Shown here: piece by piece, positions 6,396 to 15,694 of the stretch | How positions within the stretch are numbered: position 1 is the first letter of the stretch | How the letters are laid out: each line of letters begins with the position of its first letter | NCBI GenBank assembly: GCA_945865395.1 | Contig: CAMBDT010000004.1 | Span: 1 to 35,253 of the forward strand | DNA: 35,253 nt | Direction of reading: 5' to 3' | Source: Acidimicrobium ferrooxidans DSM 10331 | Lineage (GTDB): Bacteria > Actinomycetota > Acidimicrobiia > Acidimicrobiales > Ilumatobacteraceae | The notes under the pieces: model-generated | Database searches by the model: none | Seen by the model: the letters and a program-made list of their open reading frames with translations, nothing else | Told to the model about the DNA's origin: nothing | Made by a program: the position numbers and the translations under genes

Positions 6396-9300
6396 TGGGT
6401 AAGTCGTTTACGCATCTTCACGTTCATACCGAGTTTTCGATGCTCGATGGGGCGTCGCGGTTAGACGAACTTGTCGATCGCGCCGTTGGTGACGGCCAAG
6501 TGGCTCTCGGCATCACCGATCACGGCAACATGTATGGCGTCATTGATTTCTACAAAGAGTGCACAAAACGCGGCATCAAACCGATTATCGGCACCGAGGC
6601 ATACATGGCGTATGAAACCCGCTTTGAGCGACCAACTCGTCGAGGTCGAGTTGATGACAGTGGTGGCGATACCGAAGCGGGCAAAAAACTTTATTATCAC
6701 CTGACGCTGCTTGCTGAAAACAATGTCGGCTACAAAAATTTGATTCAGTTGGCGAGTTTGGCATTTCTTGAGGGCTACTACTACCAGCCACGCATGGACT
6801 GGGAGTTGCTGACGAAATACAGCTCAGGGCTAATTGCGACTTCTGGATGTTTGGGTGGTCATGTTTTGCAAGCACTCAAAAACGGTAAAGACGAAGAGGC
6901 TCTAAAGACGGCAGCCCGATTGCAAGATATTTTTGGCAAAGACAATTTCTTCATCGAATTGCAAGATCACGGCATTCCGTTGCAGATTGAGACGAATCCA
7001 AAGTTGATTGAGATCAGCAAAAAGCTCGGGGCCCCGTTGTTGGCGACCAACGATTGCCACTACACGCACCGAGAAGACAGCGCCGCGCACGATGCACTTT
7101 TGTGCGTTCAGACAGGGTGCACGATTGCCGATCCGAATCGGCTCAAATTCGAAGGGCACGAACACTATTTGAAGACGGCCGAAGAGATGCGTTGGTTGTT
7201 TCGCGAGCAGCCGACTTCGTGCGACAACACCTTATGGATTGCTGAGCGCGCAAAAGTCGAGATTCAATTCAATGTTCCTGTTCTGCCAAATTTTCCAATT
7301 CCAGAGGGTTTCGTCGATGATCACGCATACCTCGAGCACTTAACTTGGATCGGTGCGCAGCAACGCTGGGGCGAGAAACTTGCGCCAGAAGTTGTTGAGC
7401 GAGTTGCATACGAATTGCTGACTATCAAGACGATGGGCTTTAGTTCGTATTTTTTGATCGTCTGGGACTTGGTTCGATATGCGCATGAAAAATCAATTCG
7501 TGTTGGTCCTGGTCGCGGCTCGGCGGCGGGCTGTGCAGTCGCATATTCGCTGAAGATCACCGACCTCGATCCGATCAAATACGACTTGTTGTTCGAGCGA
7601 TTCTTGAACCCTGGTCGTCGGTCGATGCCAGACATCGACATGGACTTCGACTCGCGATATCGCGACGAAATGATTCGTTATGCCTCCGAGAAATACGGCC
7701 GCGACCATGTCGCACAAATCATCACTTTTGGCACGATCAAAGCGCGCAACGCCGTGCGTGATGCAGCTCGAGTATTGGGCTTTCCGTATGGGTTGGGCGA
7801 CAAGATCGCCAAGTCGATGCCGCCAGTGGTGATGGGCCGAGACACACCGCTGAAATATTGCTTTGAAGAAAACGAACAACATGTCGACGGCTATCGGGCG
7901 GCAGCCGAATTGCGGGCTCTATACGAAAGCGACCCCGATGTAAAAACGGTCGTCGACACTGCGCGTGGGCTTGAGGGTTTGAAGCGCAGCGTCGGTATTC
8001 ATGCTGCGGCGGTCGTGATTACAAAAGAGAAACTGACCGAATATTTGCCGATTCAGCGCAAAGCCGAATCGGGTCAAGATGCAGATCTCGCACCGATTGT
8101 CACGCAATATGAAATGCACGCTGTCGAAGAACTCGGTCTTTTGAAAATGGACATTTTGGGTTTGCGCAACTTAGACGTGATCACAGATACGAACAAAATG
8201 ATTCAAGAATTAAGCAATCCAGATTTTGATATCGATAAAGCCCCGTTTGACGACAGCAAGACATTCGAACTGTTGCGTCGTGGCGACACGATCGGAGTGT
8301 TTCAACTCGAATCGACGAACATTCGCGCATTGGTGCGCAGTATGGTGCCGACGATTATCGACGATATTGCTGCGATCGTTGCGCTCTATCGACCAGGGCC
8401 GATGGGTGCGAACATGCACAATGATTACGCCGACTTTAAAAATGGCCGTAAGACGCCAAAGATTTTTCACCCTGACGCCCAAGATCTGCTCGGCGATACG
8501 CAAGGTTTGATGATTTATCAAGAAAGCATGATGCGTGTTGCCCAAAAATTTGCCGGCTACAGCCTCGAAGAAGCAGATGACTTGCGCAAAGCGTGCGGCA
8601 AAAAAAATCGTGCCGACATGAAGAAGCAACGCGCATCTTTTGAGCAAGGCTGTGTCGATCGTGGTTACGGCCAAGAACTTGGTGAGACACTATTCGATTC
8701 GATTGAAAACTTTGCCGACTATGCGTTCGGTAAGAGCCACGCTTATGGATATGCGTTCATCGCATATCAAACCGCGTTCTTGAAGGCCAATTATCCGTTC
8801 GAATATCTCTCGTGTCTGTTGACCAGCGTCAAAGCTAGTTATGACCGCGCGGCAATATTTTTGGCTGATGCCCGTGCCAGCAATATCACGGTTAAAACCC
8901 CTGACATCAATTCTTCTGGGGTTGATTTTGTGCCCGTTGTCGAAGGCGAAACTCGTGTCATTAGTTTTGGCTTGTCGGCAATTCGCAACGTAGGTGAGGT
9001 GGTCGTCAGTCAAATCGTCGAATATCGACAAGCGAATGGTTCGTTTACTTCGTTTTACGATTTCGTTGATCGCGCACCAATTGCAACCCTCAACAAACGC
9101 ACTGTTGAGTCGTTGATCAAAGCCGGGGCATTCGACTCACTCGGCCATCCGCGTAAAGGTCTTCTTCTTGTTTTTGAATCAATCATCGAAAACACCCTTA
9201 ATCGTCGTCGCGAGCGAGACCAAGGTGTGATGAGTTTGTTCGATCAAGGCGCCGACTCGAACTCGGGCTTTTCAGAACAAATCGAGATTCCGAATATTAA

Positions 9301-9922
9301 CTACGAGAAATCTGAGCAGCTCAAGATCGAGCGCGAGATGCTCGGTCTATATGTGTCTGATCATCCGTTGCGTGGTGTCGAAGGTCAGTTGCGCCGTAAA
9401 GTTGAGTGTTCGTTAGCCGACCTCGAAGAGAAAAATGACGGTTCCTATTTGACTCTTGGTGGAGTAATCACTGTTGTCAATCGAAAGTTCACTCGCAAAG
9501 GCGACCAAATGGCCGTTCTGACTATTGAAGACTTGCAGGGCACGGTCGAAGTCAACATCTTTCCAAAGACATTTGCAAGCTTTGGTCACCTTATTGAAGA
9601 AGACACGATCATTACTGTTCGCGGTCGACTCGACAGGCGAGATGACTCACGCATTTCATTTAACGCACAAGAAATCAAGATTGTCGAGCCGATGCGAGCA
9701 ACAGATATGAGTCTGCACATCGAACTAGCGGGTCGCTCGTTGTCACAAGACGACATTATTAATTTGCAAGAATTATTGAAAGATCATGGCGGGCAAACGC
9801 CAGTGCAACTGCATATGCCAGGTGGCAAGAGTCTGCGGTTGGCGCCTGAGTTCAATGTTGATATTGACCGCGCAATTGGTGCTCTGCGCGCTTCGTATGG
9901 CAATAGCGTCTACATCGGTTAA
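6395..9922 (+). CDS. dnaE: DNA polymerase III alpha subunit
   Basis: Replicative polymerase, 1175 residues, full length for the DnaE1 type. The N-terminal PHP domain starts HLHVHTEFSMLDGAS with the metal-binding HxH intact, so PHP proofreading may be active as described for mycobacterial DnaE1. The polymerase active site PDIDMDFD (residues 412-419) supplies Asp413 and Asp415; the third aspartate is in LLKMDILGLRNLD. A helix-hairpin-helix region and an OB fold (LTLGGVITVVNRKFTRKG...MAVLTIEDLQGTVEVNIFP) occupy the C-terminal third. There is no intein or break. The start overlaps the bpa stop codon, so expression of the two is probably coupled. Confidence 0.98.
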   Translation: MGKSFTHLHVHTEFSMLDGASRLDELVDRAVGDGQVALGITDHGNMYGVIDFYKECTKRGIKPIIGTEAYMAYETRFERPTRRGRVDDSGGDTEAGKKLYYHLTLLAENNVGYKNLIQLASLAFLEGYYYQPRMDWELLTKYSSGLIATSGCLGGHVLQALKNGKDEEALKTAARLQDIFGKDNFFIELQDHGIPLQIETNPKLIEISKKLGAPLLATNDCHYTHREDSAAHDALLCVQTGCTIADPNRLKFEGHEHYLKTAEEMRWLFREQPTSCDNTLWIAERAKVEIQFNVPVLPNFPIPEGFVDDHAYLEHLTWIGAQQRWGEKLAPEVVERVAYELLTIKTMGFSSYFLIVWDLVRYAHEKSIRVGPGRGSAAGCAVAYSLKITDLDPIKYDLLFERFLNPGRRSMPDIDMDFDSRYRDEMIRYASEKYGRDHVAQIITFGTIKARNAVRDAARVLGFPYGLGDKIAKSMPPVVMGRDTPLKYCFEENEQHVDGYRAAAELRALYESDPDVKTVVDTARGLEGLKRSVGIHAAAVVITKEKLTEYLPIQRKAESGQDADLAPIVTQYEMHAVEELGLLKMDILGLRNLDVITDTNKMIQELSNPDFDIDKAPFDDSKTFELLRRGDTIGVFQLESTNIRALVRSMVPTIIDDIAAIVALYRPGPMGANMHNDYADFKNGRKTPKIFHPDAQDLLGDTQGLMIYQESMMRVAQKFAGYSLEEADDLRKACGKKNRADMKKQRASFEQGCVDRGYGQELGETLFDSIENFADYAFGKSHAYGYAFIAYQTAFLKANYPFEYLSCLLTSVKASYDRAAIFLADARASNITVKTPDINSSGVDFVPVVEGETRVISFGLSAIRNVGEVVVSQIVEYRQANGSFTSFYDFVDRAPIATLNKRTVESLIKAGAFDSLGHPRKGLLLVFESIIENTLNRRRERDQGVMSLFDQGADSNSGFSEQIEIPNINYEKSEQLKIEREMLGLYVSDHPLRGVEGQLRRKVECSLADLEEKNDGSYLTLGGVITVVNRKFTRKGDQMAVLTIEDLQGTVEVNIFPKTFASFGHLIEEDTIITVRGRLDRRDDSRISFNAQEIKIVEPMRATDMSLHIELAGRSLSQDDIINLQELLKDHGGQTPVQLHMPGGKSLRLAPEFNVDIDRAIGALRASYGNSVYIG

Positions 9923-10025
9923 GACGAGCGATGCTTCGATAATTAGTCGGCTAAATAGCGTGTGGGCGAAAGTTATTCACCGCCCCATCGGAAATTGAGA
10001 ATTTTGGTGGCAGAATAGAGGTGCC

Positions 10026-10682
10026 ATGCCGCTTGTTGTTAAGACTATTGATGCCTCCGCTTTAGTTGACTCAGACCTCGACGACCTTGCTGCAATGGGT
10101 GGGGCATTCGGTATCGGCGCAATTTCAAAAGCCAAAGAAGATTGGGTTCTATTCGCCAGCGCAAAACTTGATGGCAAATTGCATGGTTTTATGTTTTCAA
10201 CGCTCGAGCGCATCGGCGGCACGCCATGCGTTTTGTTGGGCATGCTTAGCGTTAAGCGAACTTCAAAGCGAGACCAAATTCTCAAAGGCTTGATGAGCGA
10301 GGCATATCATCGCGCACTAATGGCGTTTCCCGATGAAGATGTGGTTGTCGGTTCGCGGTTCATTTCTGTTGATGCCCTCGAGGCTTTTAAATCACTCACC
10401 GAATTGATTCCACGACCTGATCATCGGGCGGTTGGCGAAGAACGTGCATGGGGCCGACGATTGGCAAGGCGCTTTGGTTGCGAGGCAGCGTACGACGAAC
10501 AGTCATTTACGATCAAGAGCAACGGGCAAAGCGGCTTCATGGACTTTGAGTCGTTGAAGCCAGGCAAGGCCCCTGCTGATGTTGCGGCATTATTTAAAGG
10601 CGTCTCGACCAAAAAGTCGGGCGCGCTCGTCGTGCATGGTTGGACGATGACCGAAAACTTGCTGAAGCTCGGCAAGCACTAA
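10026..10682 (+). CDS. Uncharacterised protein, possibly of GNAT-like fold
   Basis: 218 residues that I do not recognise. The first half has a strand/helix rhythm loosely like N-acetyltransferases: DWVLFASAKLDGKLHGFMFSTLERIGGTPCVLLGMLSVKRTSKRDQILKGL in order, in which the strand before the basic loop and the helix after it would be the acetyl-CoA site. The usual Arg/Gln-x-x-Gly-x-Gly/Ala motif is not clear. There is no signal peptide or membrane segment. GAGG lies about four bases before the ATG. It is 103 bases after dnaE and nine bases before the nitroreductase, so the latter two may be cotranscribed. Function unknown; the fold suggestion is weak. Confidence 0.75.
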   Translation: MPLVVKTIDASALVDSDLDDLAAMGGAFGIGAISKAKEDWVLFASAKLDGKLHGFMFSTLERIGGTPCVLLGMLSVKRTSKRDQILKGLMSEAYHRALMAFPDEDVVVGSRFISVDALEAFKSLTELIPRPDHRAVGEERAWGRRLARRFGCEAAYDEQSFTIKSNGQSGFMDFESLKPGKAPADVAALFKGVSTKKSGALVVHGWTMTENLLKLGKH

Positions 10683-10691
10683 ATAATTGTC

Positions 10692-11300
10692 ATGCAGTTC
10701 GCGGACTGCGTTCGCTCACGCAAAATGGTGCGGGCATTTCGCAAGGCATCAGTAGATGCAAAACTTTTAGATCGCATCGTCGATCTTGCGTCACGAGCAC
10801 CGTCCGCCGGCAAAACCCAAGGCTGGCATCTTTTGGTTTTGCGCGATGAGCAAACGGCAAAATTTTGGGATATCAGCTTGCCTAAAGAAAAGCGCACTAG
10901 TTTTCGCTGGCGTCACTTGCTTGATGCGCCGATTATCGGTTTGGTATTCGCCGACCCAAACGCATATCTAGAGCGCTACAGCGAGTCAGACAAAGCAAAA
11001 ACAAAACTAGGTGAGAATCTCTCATCTTGGCCGACACCATTTTGGACGGTCGATGCATCATTCGCGACGATGCAACTTTTGCTGGCCGCTCACGATGTGG
11101 GTCTTGGCGCTCTGTTCTTCGGTGTGTTTAATGGTGAGCAACAGTTGCGCGTTGAATTCAAAGTGCCCGAGCAGATGCAGCTGATTGGTGCAGTGGCGAT
11201 TGGATGGCCACTTTCAGAACAAGCCACCGATCGAGGTGCGAGTGCCAAGCGTGCTCGGCGCAAGCCAAACGAGATTATTCACGAACAGAGTTTTAGCTGA
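10692..11300 (+). CDS. Nitroreductase family protein
   Basis: 202 residues of the FMN-dependent NADH oxidase/nitroreductase superfamily. The N-terminal phosphate-binding arginines are in RSRKMVRAF, followed by LASRAPSAGKTQGWHLLVL, the typical flavin-contact segment; a GLGALFFGVF-like region and a terminal Arg-rich tail complete it. Actinobacterial relatives include F420- or FMN-linked reductases, so the cofactor here is not certain. Only nine bases separate it from the uncharacterised gene upstream. Its TGA stop overlaps the convergent DUF255 stop by eight bases. Confidence 0.85.
   Translation: MQFADCVRSRKMVRAFRKASVDAKLLDRIVDLASRAPSAGKTQGWHLLVLRDEQTAKFWDISLPKEKRTSFRWRHLLDAPIIGLVFADPNAYLERYSESDKAKTKLGENLSSWPTPFWTVDASFATMQLLLAAHDVGLGALFFGVFNGEQQLRVEFKVPEQMQLIGAVAIGWPLSEQATDRGASAKRARRKPNEIIHEQSFS
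11293..11300. other. Shared bidirectional stop octamer (convergent ends)
   Basis: TTAGCTGA gives TGA to the plus-strand nitroreductase and TAA (minus strand) to the DUF255 gene. The same octamer, reversed, ends two other convergent genes at 22882-22889. Confidence 0.95.
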
Positions 11301-13299
11301 TTAGTTCGAGGGCGCTTTGCAGTTGCTCGACCGTTGAGGCTGGGGCGCTGCAGACATAGTTTTGACACACATATGCAAAATCTGGTCGCCGATCGTGCCA
11401 AAGTGGTGAGTCGAACGGTTCTCCGAAAGTAACGACTGCAGTGGGCATCCAACGATTGGTGAGTGACTCGACCAAGTCTGGGCGGTTTCCAGTTATTGCG
11501 ATTTCTGTGATGCCTCTATTTTGCAAATAAACAGCGTGCAACAAATTGCCGAACGCACTCGGCGCCGCCGCGGCGATTCTGGTGAACAGCCGCAAAATTT
11601 GCAGCGCGCTTTGAGTCAGTCTTTCATTGCCAGTTAACGCCCCGAGTCTCAGCAGAGCATTGGCGCAAGTTGAGTTAGCCGACGGTGTTGCGTTATCGAG
11701 CAGATCTTTTTGGCGCACGATCAGTTGTTCGGCGTCAGCCGCAACGGTGAACAAGCCGCCGTTGATTTGATCCCAGTAGTTTGCAATTATCTCGTCAGCA
11801 ACCTCGATGCTGCGTGAAATCCAAATTGCCTTGCCTGTCGCTTCGCCCAACCGAGTAAATGCATCGACTAAGTGTGCGAGATCTGCAGCCAGCGCACGAT
11901 GGCGGGCCATCGGCTCACCACTTCGTTGCCAACTGCGCCTCCAGCGAAACAAACCCGATAAATCATCTTTGACTCGAAGTTCGCGATATAAAAATTCGCA
12001 ATTTTGTTCGGCAATTGCGAGCCACTTTGGTCGATTCAACAAACTAGATGCCTCAATCAGAGAGACTGTCATCATCGCGTTCCATTCGGTGAGAATCTTG
12101 TCGTCAAGCAGCGGGCGTCGTCGTTTGTTTCGAGCCTCAAAAATAAGTCTTCTGATCTCTTCGACATCAGCCGATCGCTTGAAGTCACCACGGTGGTTTA
12201 GTCGCGTCGGAATATTTCTTCCTTCGAAGTTTCCGACTTCGGAGATCTCGTAATGTTCAAAGGCAGTCGCGACAAGTTTTGCCGGCAAAATTTCGCGTAG
12301 TTCGTTCGGTGTAAACACATAGAAGTGGCCTTCATGTGAGTGTCCGTGTTCATCTAGCGAGTCGGCATCTTCGGCGCTGAAAAAGCCACCATCTTGGTCG
12401 CGCAAATCGCGCAACACATATTCAACAATTTCTTCACAAACCTGGCGATAACTGTCTGAGCCAAAAACGACTGCGGCGTGCGTATAAACCCGAAGCAGCA
12501 GTGCCTGGTCGTAAAGCATTTTTTCAAAGTGAGGCACCAGCCATTTTTCATCCACGCTGTAGCGAGAGAATCCACCACCGATGTGGTCGTACATGCCACC
12601 CGAAGCCATTGCGTCGAGGGTGGTCGTGATTATTGTCTTCGCTTTTTCGCTCGGGTAGTCAAGGTAGTTGCGTAAAAGCAAGTCGAGATTCATGGTGCTC
12701 GGAAACTTCGGCGCGCCGCCAAAGCCACCCCATTGAGAGTCAAAAGAGTTTTCTAACTGTTCGCAGGCTTGGGCGATCAAATCGATGCTTGGCAGCGAAT
12801 GATCAGGGGTCACGGCTGCAGTACGAGAAAGCGATTCTCCGAGGGCAGAAATATTGTTTTCGATGTCGGCGCGACGGTTCTGCCATGCATCGTGCACAGC
12901 GCTCATAAGTTTCATGAATGACGGCTTCGGAAAGTATGTGCCGCCGTAAAAGGGTTGACCGTCGGGGCTCATGAATACTGTCATCGGCCAGCCGCCACGA
13001 CCAGACATTGCTTGAACGGCGTCCATATACAGGGCGTCGATGTCTGGTCTCTCTTCGCGATCGACTTTGATGTTCACAAATAGTTTGTTCATCATTTGTG
13101 CGGTCTCGACATCTTCGAAACATTCGTGAGCCATAACATGACACCAGTGGCAAGCCGAGTAACCGACTGATAACAAGATCGGTACGCTGCGCAGTTTGGC
13201 TTCGGCGAAGGCCTCAGGCGACCAACTGAACCAGTCGACAGGATTGTCTTGGTGCTGTCGAAGATACGGACTTGTTTCTTGCGCCAAACGATTTGTCAT
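11293..13299 (-). CDS. DUF255 thioredoxin-like protein (YyaL/SPATA20 family)
   Basis: 668 residues. The N-terminal thioredoxin-like domain begins NRLAQETSPYLRQHQDNPVDW and carries Cys50-His-Trp-Cys53 (SACHWCHVM), followed by KVDREERPDID and GGWPMTVFMSPDGQPF, all hallmarks of this family. The remaining two thirds match the alpha/alpha-barrel (six-hairpin glycosidase-like) region, including GGGFSRYSVDEKWLVPHFEKMLYDQ. The biochemical activity of the family is not established; no glycosidase role should be assumed. The ATG start directly abuts the subtilase stop codon, so it is the third gene of the fabI operon. Confidence 0.92.
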   Translation of the reverse strand: MTNRLAQETSPYLRQHQDNPVDWFSWSPEAFAEAKLRSVPILLSVGYSACHWCHVMAHECFEDVETAQMMNKLFVNIKVDREERPDIDALYMDAVQAMSGRGGWPMTVFMSPDGQPFYGGTYFPKPSFMKLMSAVHDAWQNRRADIENNISALGESLSRTAAVTPDHSLPSIDLIAQACEQLENSFDSQWGGFGGAPKFPSTMNLDLLLRNYLDYPSEKAKTIITTTLDAMASGGMYDHIGGGFSRYSVDEKWLVPHFEKMLYDQALLLRVYTHAAVVFGSDSYRQVCEEIVEYVLRDLRDQDGGFFSAEDADSLDEHGHSHEGHFYVFTPNELREILPAKLVATAFEHYEISEVGNFEGRNIPTRLNHRGDFKRSADVEEIRRLIFEARNKRRRPLLDDKILTEWNAMMTVSLIEASSLLNRPKWLAIAEQNCEFLYRELRVKDDLSGLFRWRRSWQRSGEPMARHRALAADLAHLVDAFTRLGEATGKAIWISRSIEVADEIIANYWDQINGGLFTVAADAEQLIVRQKDLLDNATPSANSTCANALLRLGALTGNERLTQSALQILRLFTRIAAAAPSAFGNLLHAVYLQNRGITEIAITGNRPDLVESLTNRWMPTAVVTFGEPFDSPLWHDRRPDFAYVCQNYVCSAPASTVEQLQSALELIS

Positions 13300-14853
13300 T
13301 TAGCTGGTGACCTCAGATTTAGCAACGATCTCGATCACGACGGTCCGAGCCAATCTTGGATATGGTGCTTTCGCTTCGGCGATAATTCGCATCTTGCATG
13401 TGCCGCTGTCACTTGCAATCAAAATATTTCTCACGATTTTGCAGGGCCCAGAAAGGATGCGGGCACTTGTTTTGCCAGTCGATGCAGTATCCAAGAGTTT
13501 GCTGATTGGTATTTTTGTTTCAACTTCGAGTGTTGAAATCGTGGTCCATATCGCCGTAACTTTAGGTGTTGTCGCGGAGAATCGCATTTGCGGCGTGCCA
13601 CCAACAGTGATCAGCGTGCCGAATCGTAAGAACGAACCGACGTCTTTGCGCGTGGGGATGAACACACTTCTCTGTGCTCGTGAAATTGCCACGCAGTCCA
13701 TCGGTATTGCGAGCGTTGCTTCGCCAGGTGAAAGGCAGCGATACCACTGCAGTCTTTCGCTTTCAGGAATTTGCACCGTTCCGCCGACAGACTCTTGGCC
13801 GACCTGGCCGAGAGACGAAACCGTCGGAAATACGATCTTGTCAGGAAAGTACCCGAGTGCTTTGAAAATTGCGTAAGCATCGATTAAACCGACGCCAAAA
13901 ATTTCGTCGCGCCCGGCAATGCCGATGTCTTTGGCTGTAGCGATTATTACTTCTCGAACCTGTAGCGCGCTGAAATTTGGTCGAGCAGCATAGATCAGTG
14001 CGGCGACCCCGCTGACATGTGCGGTGGCCATTGATGTTCCGCTCATCGTCACAAATGGTTCATCTGCGCCTGCACACCTGCGAGAAATGTCAACAACCGC
14101 ATCAACGCGAACCGTTGAACAGATGTTGATGCCTGGTGCCGAAATGTCAATGTAACTTCCGCTTTGATTAAACGAAGGTGCATTCATTGTTTGATCTACC
14201 GCCGTTACCGCGAGGGTTAGATCGTTGCCGGCAGGGTAGGTGGTGCCAGCTTTTTGGCCACCATTGCCTGCGGCGGCGACGACCAGCACTTCATTTTCTG
14301 CGGCATATTCAAGCGCAAGTTGTAAACCACCTGTTTGCGTTGCGCCTCCTAAAGACAGATTGATGACTTGCACACCTTGGTCAACGGCGTAGCGAATCGC
14401 CTGGGCTAAATCACTTTCTGATCCGTCACCGCGAGAGTCGAGAATGCGAATTGGCAAAATCTTCGAGTTTGGTGCGATTCCACTAATGCCGATTGTGTTG
14501 CTATTTTGCGCAGCGATTATGCCGGCGACATGTGTGCCGTGGCCAACTGTGTCAACATCTGTGGAAGAGTCTCCGAGTCGACCACGGATGAGCGAGCGGC
14601 CAGCGTTTAAATTTTGCGTTAAGTCAGGATTCGGGCCAGAACCAGAGTCGATTACAGCAACCGTGACACCAACGCCGGTAGATATCGCCCAGACTTCAGT
14701 GACATTAATGACCTGCAAGTTCCATTGAGCATCAAAACCAATATCGTTCGTCGCAAGTGCGGTCGAAGCGTTGAGAAATAAACCGCCGAAAAGCCAGACC
14801 GCAGTCGCCGCACAACCAGCAACGATCTTTTTGACTGAAATCGAGTTTCGCAA
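13300..14853 (-). CDS. Secreted subtilisin-like serine protease (S8)
   Basis: 517 residues. An N-terminal signal peptide has a basic start, a hydrophobic core and a probable cleavage after TALA (near residue 34). The catalytic triad is Asp69 (VIDSGSG), His105 (GHGTHVAG) and Ser274 (MSGTSMATAHVSG), with the oxyanion Asn in AAAGNGG. Asp69 is only about 35 residues past the signal peptide, so there is no room for the usual I9 propeptide. Residues 345-517 form a C-terminal extension with two cysteine pairs (YRC...MDC and GPC...GTC), resembling small repeats of actinobacterial exported proteins. There is no LPxTG or C-terminal membrane anchor. The start is TTG, placed directly after the fabI stop, with AGGTG about seven bases upstream. 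Confidence 0.92.
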   Translation of the reverse strand: MRNSISVKKIVAGCAATAVWLFGGLFLNASTALATNDIGFDAQWNLQVINVTEVWAISTGVGVTVAVIDSGSGPNPDLTQNLNAGRSLIRGRLGDSSTDVDTVGHGTHVAGIIAAQNSNTIGISGIAPNSKILPIRILDSRGDGSESDLAQAIRYAVDQGVQVINLSLGGATQTGGLQLALEYAAENEVLVVAAAGNGGQKAGTTYPAGNDLTLAVTAVDQTMNAPSFNQSGSYIDISAPGINICSTVRVDAVVDISRRCAGADEPFVTMSGTSMATAHVSGVAALIYAARPNFSALQVREVIIATAKDIGIAGRDEIFGVGLIDAYAIFKALGYFPDKIVFPTVSSLGQVGQESVGGTVQIPESERLQWYRCLSPGEATLAIPMDCVAISRAQRSVFIPTRKDVGSFLRFGTLITVGGTPQMRFSATTPKVTAIWTTISTLEVETKIPISKLLDTASTGKTSARILSGPCKIVRNILIASDSGTCKMRIIAEAKAPYPRLARTVVIEIVAKSEVTS

Positions 14854-15621
14854 TTATGCACCTGTTGAGTGAAAACCACCGTCAACATGAATAATTTCGC
14901 CAGTGGTTGACGGAAACCAATCACCCAGAAGCGCGACCGCACTGCGGGCGACGGGTGCCGAATTGTTTACATCCCAGCCGAGCGGCGCACGATCACTCCA
15001 GATGTCTTCGAACGCACCGAACGACGGAATTGATTTCGCCGCCATCGTGCGAATCGGTCCGGCTGCGATCAAGTTGCAGCGGATGTTTTTTGGTCCGAGT
15101 GCTTTGGCTAAGTATCGGTTTGTGCTCTCGAGGGCAGATTTTGCTACGCCCATCCAGTTGTACGCGGGCCACGCAACTGTGTTGTCAAAGTCAAGACCGA
15201 CAATTGTGCCTCCTGCTGACATAAGCGGCACAAACGCATCGGCCAAAGTTTTCAGAGAATATGCCGAGATCTGCATTGCAGTTGAGACATCTTGCCAAGT
15301 TGCAGCCATGAAGTCATGGCCAAGACAAGCCGCAGGGGCAAAACCAATTGAATGCAGAACACCGTCAACGCGTCCAAGTATTTTTTGCACTTCGTTTCGA
15401 GCGCTAATCGTGTGTTCGTCGACCGTGACATCAAATTCGACTACTTCAACTGGCGACGAGAGTTTCTTGGCCGTACGTTGCGTGATTGACAGCCCGCGAC
15501 CAGCGCCAGTGAGCACAATTTTCGCACCTTCTTGCTGTGCGAGTTGAGCGATTCCAAAAGCCAAAGAAGCTTCGGTTAACACGCCAGTTATCACGATATT
15601 TTTGCCATTTAAGATTGCCAC
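14854..15621 (-). CDS. fabI: Enoyl-ACP reductase, FabI/InhA type
   Basis: NADH-dependent reduction of trans-2-enoyl-ACP, the last step of the type II fatty-acid elongation cycle. The sequence resembles mycobacterial InhA over its length: NIVITGVLTEASLAFGIA, the LHSIGFAP segment, AYNWMGVAKSALES with Tyr154 and Lys161 of the Y-x6-K active site, and AAGPIRT. Length is 255, slightly shorter than InhA. The GTG start comes seven bases after a TACCGT box. Unlike in mycobacteria, no fabG lies next to it; it leads an operon with a protease and a DUF255 protein. It is divergent from npdG across 73 bases. Confidence 0.94.
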   Translation of the reverse strand: MAILNGKNIVITGVLTEASLAFGIAQLAQQEGAKIVLTGAGRGLSITQRTAKKLSSPVEVVEFDVTVDEHTISARNEVQKILGRVDGVLHSIGFAPAACLGHDFMAATWQDVSTAMQISAYSLKTLADAFVPLMSAGGTIVGLDFDNTVAWPAYNWMGVAKSALESTNRYLAKALGPKNIRCNLIAAGPIRTMAAKSIPSFGAFEDIWSDRAPLGWDVNNSAPVARSAVALLGDWFPSTTGEIIHVDGGFHSTGA

Positions 15622-15628
15622 GGGTTCA

Positions 15629-15634
15629 ACGGTA
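15629..15634 (-). promoter_or_regulatory. Candidate leaderless -10 box of fabI
   Basis: On the minus strand TACCGT ends seven bases before the GTG start, with no purine-rich ribosome binding site between. The same hexamer precedes tgt. Confidence 0.4.
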
Positions 15635-15680
15635 GTTGGTCTTGCGTCGGTTTAACTCGTTTTCTAGACGTGATGATAGG

Positions 15681-15686
15681 TAGCGT
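15681..15686 (+). promoter_or_regulatory. Candidate leaderless -10 box of npdG
   Basis: TAGCGT ends eight bases before ATG 15695. The alternative TTG start at 15686 overlaps it, which would require an upstream promoter instead. Confidence 0.35.
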
Positions 15687-15694
15687 TGCGAGGT

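Noticed and set aside
8210-8674. 154-codon minus-strand frame inside dnaE
   Set aside because: Shadow of the polymerase gene; no motif or start signal.
9923-10025. Possible RNA gene or terminator after dnaE
   Set aside because: I found no hairpin with a T-run and no tRNA-like pattern in these 103 bases.
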